From: JASBZA01 sp964392065
GTDB lineage: Bacteria; Bacillota; Clostridia; Saccharofermentanales; Fastidiosipilaceae
Length of the DNA stretch: 27,986 nucleotides
Assembly: GCA_964392065.1 (NCBI GenBank)
Contig: CAYMOG010000013.1
Location: 1 to 27,986 of the forward strand
Reading direction: 5' to 3'
The notes beneath the pieces were generated by a model. The model did no database searches and was not told where the DNA came from. It was given only the letters and a program-made list of their open reading frames with translations. The translations under genes and the position numbers were made by a program. This document shows positions 25,196 through 27,986 of this stretch, one piece after another. Position 1 is the first letter of the stretch, and every line of letters starts with the position of its first letter.

Positions 25196-25224
25196 CAAAT
25201 AAAAAGGCCTCCCGAAGGAGGCCC
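25196..25224 (-). terminator. Rho-independent terminator after gap
   Basis: On the minus strand GGCCTCC and GGAGGCC pair perfectly (7 bp) around the stable tetraloop TTCG, followed by TTTTTATTTG. It lies 30 bp after the gap stop. Confidence 0.95.
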
Positions 25225-25253
25225 GCTTAATACAAATGTATTAGACTCTAAAA

Positions 25254-26321
25254 TTAAGCGTCTTTTTCTGCCATGAAGCGTAGTAAGTCTACACAACGCA
25301 TGGAGTAACCCCACTCATTGTCATACCAGCTGACAACCTTGAAGAAACGCTTCTCATCTGGAAGGTTATTCTGTAGAGTAGCTCCAGAATCGTAGATTGA
25401 AGAGTGCTCATCATTGATAATATCGGTAGAAACGATAGGATCTACACTGTACTTCAGATAGCCCTTCAAATATGTCTCAGAAGCTTTCTTCATAAGACCA
25501 TCGATTTCTTCAATAGAAGTTTCTTTCTCTGTACGGAAAGTTAAGTCTACTACAGAACCTGTTGGAGTTGGAACACGGAAAGACATACCTGTAAGCTTGC
25601 CTTTTGTTTCTGGAAGTACTTCACCAACAGCTTTGGCAGCACCTGTAGAAGAAGGAATAATATTAACTGCAGCTGCACGTCCGCCTCTCCAGTCCTTCTT
25701 AGAAACACCATCAACAGTCTTCTGTGTTGCAGTATAAGCATGAATGGTAGTCATAAGACCGGATTCAATACCAATACCTTCTTTAAGCAATACATGTACA
25801 ACAGGTGCAAGACAGTTTGTTGTACAGGAAGCATTTGATACTACGTCATGCTCATCGGTATTATATTCATCTTCGTTTACACCCATAACGATGGTCTTAA
25901 CGCCACCCTTACCAGGAGCAGAAATGATAACTTTCTTAGCACCAGCATCTAAATGACCTTTGGCCTTATCGAGCTGCGTGAAAGCACCAGTACTCTCAAT
26001 AACATAATCTACACCGAGATCTTTCCATGGAAGTTCTGCTGGACTACTTGCTGCAGGAACACATAAAATCTTGTCGCCATTTACAACAAGCACATCATTT
26101 TCCTCTTTATCTTCTGAGCTCTTCTCAGTAGTTACTTCACCTGTAAATCTACCTTGTGTGCTGTCATACTTAATTTGATAAGCGAAATAATCAGCGTCTG
26201 TGCTGAAATCCGTTACCGCTACCAGGTCAATTTCCTTACCTAGTAAACCTTGGTCGTGCATTGCACGGAATACGAGACGGCCGATACGACCAAATCCATT
26301 AATACCTACTTTAATAGCCAT
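25254..26321 (-). CDS. gap: Glyceraldehyde-3-phosphate dehydrogenase
   Basis: A 355-residue type I GAPDH of glycolysis. The NAD-binding start is KVGINGFGRIGR, the catalytic Cys166 sits in SNASCTTNCLAP, and His194 is in TIHAYTATQ. NEWGYS lies near the end. It is about 20 residues longer than the usual bacterial enzyme, partly through a charged insert near 62-77 (TEKSSEDKEE). The DADYFAYQIKYDSTQG and NGDKILCV segments recall the GapC/kinetoplastid glycosomal lineage rather than the usual Clostridia GapA. GGAGGATT precedes the ATG. It has its own promoter candidate, a palindrome at the expected transcript start and a strong terminator, as expected for a highly expressed single gene. Confidence 0.97.
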   Translation of the reverse strand: MAIKVGINGFGRIGRLVFRAMHDQGLLGKEIDLVAVTDFSTDADYFAYQIKYDSTQGRFTGEVTTEKSSEDKEENDVLVVNGDKILCVPAASSPAELPWKDLGVDYVIESTGAFTQLDKAKGHLDAGAKKVIISAPGKGGVKTIVMGVNEDEYNTDEHDVVSNASCTTNCLAPVVHVLLKEGIGIESGLMTTIHAYTATQKTVDGVSKKDWRGGRAAAVNIIPSSTGAAKAVGEVLPETKGKLTGMSFRVPTPTGSVVDLTFRTEKETSIEEIDGLMKKASETYLKGYLKYSVDPIVSTDIINDEHSSIYDSGATLQNNLPDEKRFFKVVSWYDNEWGYSMRCVDLLRFMAEKDA

Positions 26322-26358
26322 GTAATCCTCCTAAAACTATTGTACAACTATTTCTTTT

Positions 26359-26375
26359 GTACTTAATCTAAGTAC
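26359..26375. promoter_or_regulatory. Perfect inverted repeat at the gap transcript start
   Basis: GTACTTA and TAAGTAC are perfect 7-bp arms around ATC. The repeat starts about 7 bp after the -10 box, so it spans the predicted transcription start. It could be an operator or a 5' stem-loop stabilising the mRNA. Confidence 0.6.
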
Positions 26376-26381
26376 TCAATA

Positions 26382-26410
26382 ATAATACTAGATATCTAAA
26401 AATTATTCAA
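26382..26410 (-). promoter_or_regulatory. Candidate gap promoter
   Basis: On the minus strand TTGAAT (26405-26410), a 17-bp spacer and TATTAT (26382-26387). Four and five of six bases match consensus. The spacer holds the palindrome TAGATATCTA (26389-26398). The leader would be about 54 bases. Confidence 0.55.
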
Positions 26411-26441
26411 TAAAAATCCAACTAATGATGTAAATACTCTG

Positions 26442-27908
26442 TTACAAATCTTTGTTTTTTTTCGATCTTGCTTTCTTACGCCTCTTGATGAAATCGAGAG
26501 TCCGCTTCCAAGCCTCTTCCCGTATATGTTTAGCTTCAAGATTATCTTCTGTCAATTCCTTTTCAAATTGATCTAAATCGAAGAGAATCTTTACCGGTCT
26601 GACATTGTTTTCGGCATAGTCCTCTGTATTGTAGGTTCTTTGCTCTTTGGCCAAAGCCCCAGGCTCTTCTAATAACTCCTCTGCATCCTCGACTAGCGTA
26701 TCTTCTGTATCCTCTTCGAAAATCTCCACGGGGGTTTCAACATTGAAATTCTCAATCTTCTCTGGAGGAACGCCTTTTTTCTGCACTTGCATCCGACTCC
26801 ACGAACGAAGAAGTACGTAAAATACTGAGAAGGCGGGTACACCGAGAAGAAGTCCCAGAAATCCAAATAATTTGGAACCAAATGTCACCGCAAATAAAAC
26901 CCAGAGTGCAGGGAGCCCTACCGACTTGCCGACTACTCGAGGATAAATAAAGTTACCTTCAATTTGTTGAATGACTACTAGCATAATGATGAACGCCAAT
27001 GCTTGAAGTGGAGAATCTACCATTATTAATAGGGAGCCTAACAAACCGCTTATAAAGGCTCCGAATATAGGAATAAGAGCGCCTACTACAATTAATACAC
27101 TTATTGTAAGTGGGTATGGGAAACGGAAAATCTGCATGCCTATAAATACGAGTCCGCCCAGAATTAAAGCCTCTAGACCTTGGCCACTCACGAATCCAGA
27201 GAATACGCCATTAACCAACTGACCTAATTTCAAAGCTTTATCCACTTGGCGTTCGGGGAAAATAGCGTAAGCAACTTGCTTGAATTGTTTAGCAATTTTT
27301 TCTTTTTGCAACAAGAAGTAAATTGAAAAAACAATACCGAAGAACGTATTTAAGAAGCCATTAATTAATGTTGAGACCCATTCCCATATAGAACTTGCAG
27401 CTTCATTAAATACATTATTTAACCAATTAATACCGCGCTGGATTAAGTTATTAATAGAGAAACTTGAGCCTGCTAGCCATCCGAAAAGTTCAGACTCTCC
27501 TGAATCTAATTCCTGAAGCCAAATTTGCAGACGTACAATAGAAGTGCGTAGCTGATCCGTAAAGGATACAACGGTCTGAAGTAAATCAGGCAACACCATG
27601 AAAAAAATCAAAACAATGACTCCTACAACAAGGAAGAAAGCCAATAACATTGATATCGGTCTCTTAATCTTAAGGCGTAGATGATCTTGTCTCTGCCATG
27701 GTCTAGAAAAAAACTTCTCTTCTATCCATCGCATGGGCAGATTCACTACAAATGCAATAAAAACACCAATAAGTAAGGGTGAAAAGAAAGATATCGTCTG
27801 ACCAATAAATTGGGGCATAAACTGCAAGCGTTGCATAGCCCATATCATGAGTAATGAAATGGCCACTAGAATAAGAATCCACTTTCTAGTTTCTCGATTG
27901 AGCTTCAT
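26442..27908 (-). CDS. AI-2E family (PerM/YtvI-type) permease
   Basis: A 488-residue membrane protein of the AI-2E transporter family. Two N-terminal helices (about 11-60), a third near 88-110, a hydrophilic extracytoplasmic stretch, then a helix cluster (about 180-350) with the family pattern PYPLTISVLIVVGALIPIFGAFISG and IEGNFIYPRVVGKSVGLPALWVL. The last 110 residues are a charged cytoplasmic tail, first Glu/Asp-rich and ending in KRRKKARSKK. Members have been linked to signal or ion export, but the substrate here is unknown. AAGGAAG lies about 11 bp before the ATG. The stop is 121 bp upstream of the gap start, with no clear terminator between. Confidence 0.9.
   Translation of the reverse strand: MKLNRETRKWILILVAISLLMIWAMQRLQFMPQFIGQTISFFSPLLIGVFIAFVVNLPMRWIEEKFFSRPWQRQDHLRLKIKRPISMLLAFFLVVGVIVLIFFMVLPDLLQTVVSFTDQLRTSIVRLQIWLQELDSGESELFGWLAGSSFSINNLIQRGINWLNNVFNEAASSIWEWVSTLINGFLNTFFGIVFSIYFLLQKEKIAKQFKQVAYAIFPERQVDKALKLGQLVNGVFSGFVSGQGLEALILGGLVFIGMQIFRFPYPLTISVLIVVGALIPIFGAFISGLLGSLLIMVDSPLQALAFIIMLVVIQQIEGNFIYPRVVGKSVGLPALWVLFAVTFGSKLFGFLGLLLGVPAFSVFYVLLRSWSRMQVQKKGVPPEKIENFNVETPVEIFEEDTEDTLVEDAEELLEEPGALAKEQRTYNTEDYAENNVRPVKILFDLDQFEKELTEDNLEAKHIREEAWKRTLDFIKRRKKARSKKNKDL
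26645..26656. repeat. 12-bp perfect palindrome CTTTGGCCAAAG inside permease gene
   Basis: The second perfect copy of the 12-mer also found at 17135-17146 in thrC; part of the dispersed GGCCAAAG octamer set described in the findings. Confidence 0.8.
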
Positions 27909-27986
27909 CCGAGGTAGCTTCCTTGCTAATTAGTCTTCCGTTGATAATAGCATAGAATTGTCGAAAATTGTAGGAATTTGTAGGAC

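Noticed and set aside
2127..26656. Explaining the GGCCAAAG octamer by a single preferred codon pair
   Set aside because: The octamer is read in more than one codon frame on both strands, so one codon pair cannot account for it, though a full codon-aware test is still needed.

Overview
The window is about 28 kb of compact, AT-rich bacterial chromosome (roughly 40% G+C by eye). It looks like a low-GC Bacillota, most likely an anaerobic Clostridia-type organism. Pointers are the PcrA helicase, long-form HPF, a UgtP-like glycosyltransferase, a FeoB-associated Cys-rich membrane peptide, a stand-alone Fe-S/flavin GltD-like reductase, strong AGGAGG-type ribosome binding sites and a lipoprotein with a Thr/Ser-rich linker. 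I found no phage genes, transposase, CRISPR array or rRNA. I cannot name a genus from sequence alone.

Layout. (1) 1-3519: an edge region with two kinds of repeat, then a PLD nuclease-SF2 helicase-DUF3427 protein that meets a MutT-like NUDIX hydrolase tail to tail. (2) 3593-7022: a SanA/YdcF-type envelope protein, a GltD-like oxidoreductase, a HAD phosphatase and an MBL-fold hydrolase. (3) 7031-10332, minus strand: FeoB-associated peptide, Thr/Ser-rich transglutaminase-fold lipoprotein and a COG2509 FAD dehydrogenase in one apparent operon, divergent from nadE. (4) 10481-12448: NAD+ synthetase whose glutaminase domain has lost all three catalytic residues. (5) 12445-15288, minus: a GT4 glycosyltransferase and an S11 D,D-carboxypeptidase homologue that has also lost key catalytic residues. 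(6) 15410-24353, minus: a tightly packed seven-gene run pcrA - yfbR - glucosaminidase - GtrA-like - folC - thrC - membrane protein, with starts and stops overlapping or a few bases apart, followed by tRNA-Arg(CCU) and a terminator. (7) 24427-27908, minus: hpf, gap and an AI-2E-family permease, with good promoter and terminator candidates.

How the genes fit together: most are housekeeping genes for cell envelope synthesis and remodelling, NAD, folate, threonine and carbon metabolism, nucleotide sanitation and DNA repair. The strongest unusual signals are: (a) the octamer GGCCAAAG/CTTTGGCC at 19 sites across the window, on both strands and in different codon frames, far above chance; (b) the catalytic-triad loss in NadE; (c) the catalytic loss in the S11 peptidase homologue; (d) a perfect hairpin sitting where the folC ribosome binding site should be; (e) a perfect inverted repeat at the predicted start of the gap transcript. 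The helicase/NUDIX pair is the best candidate for a defence- or repair-type system, but that is inference.
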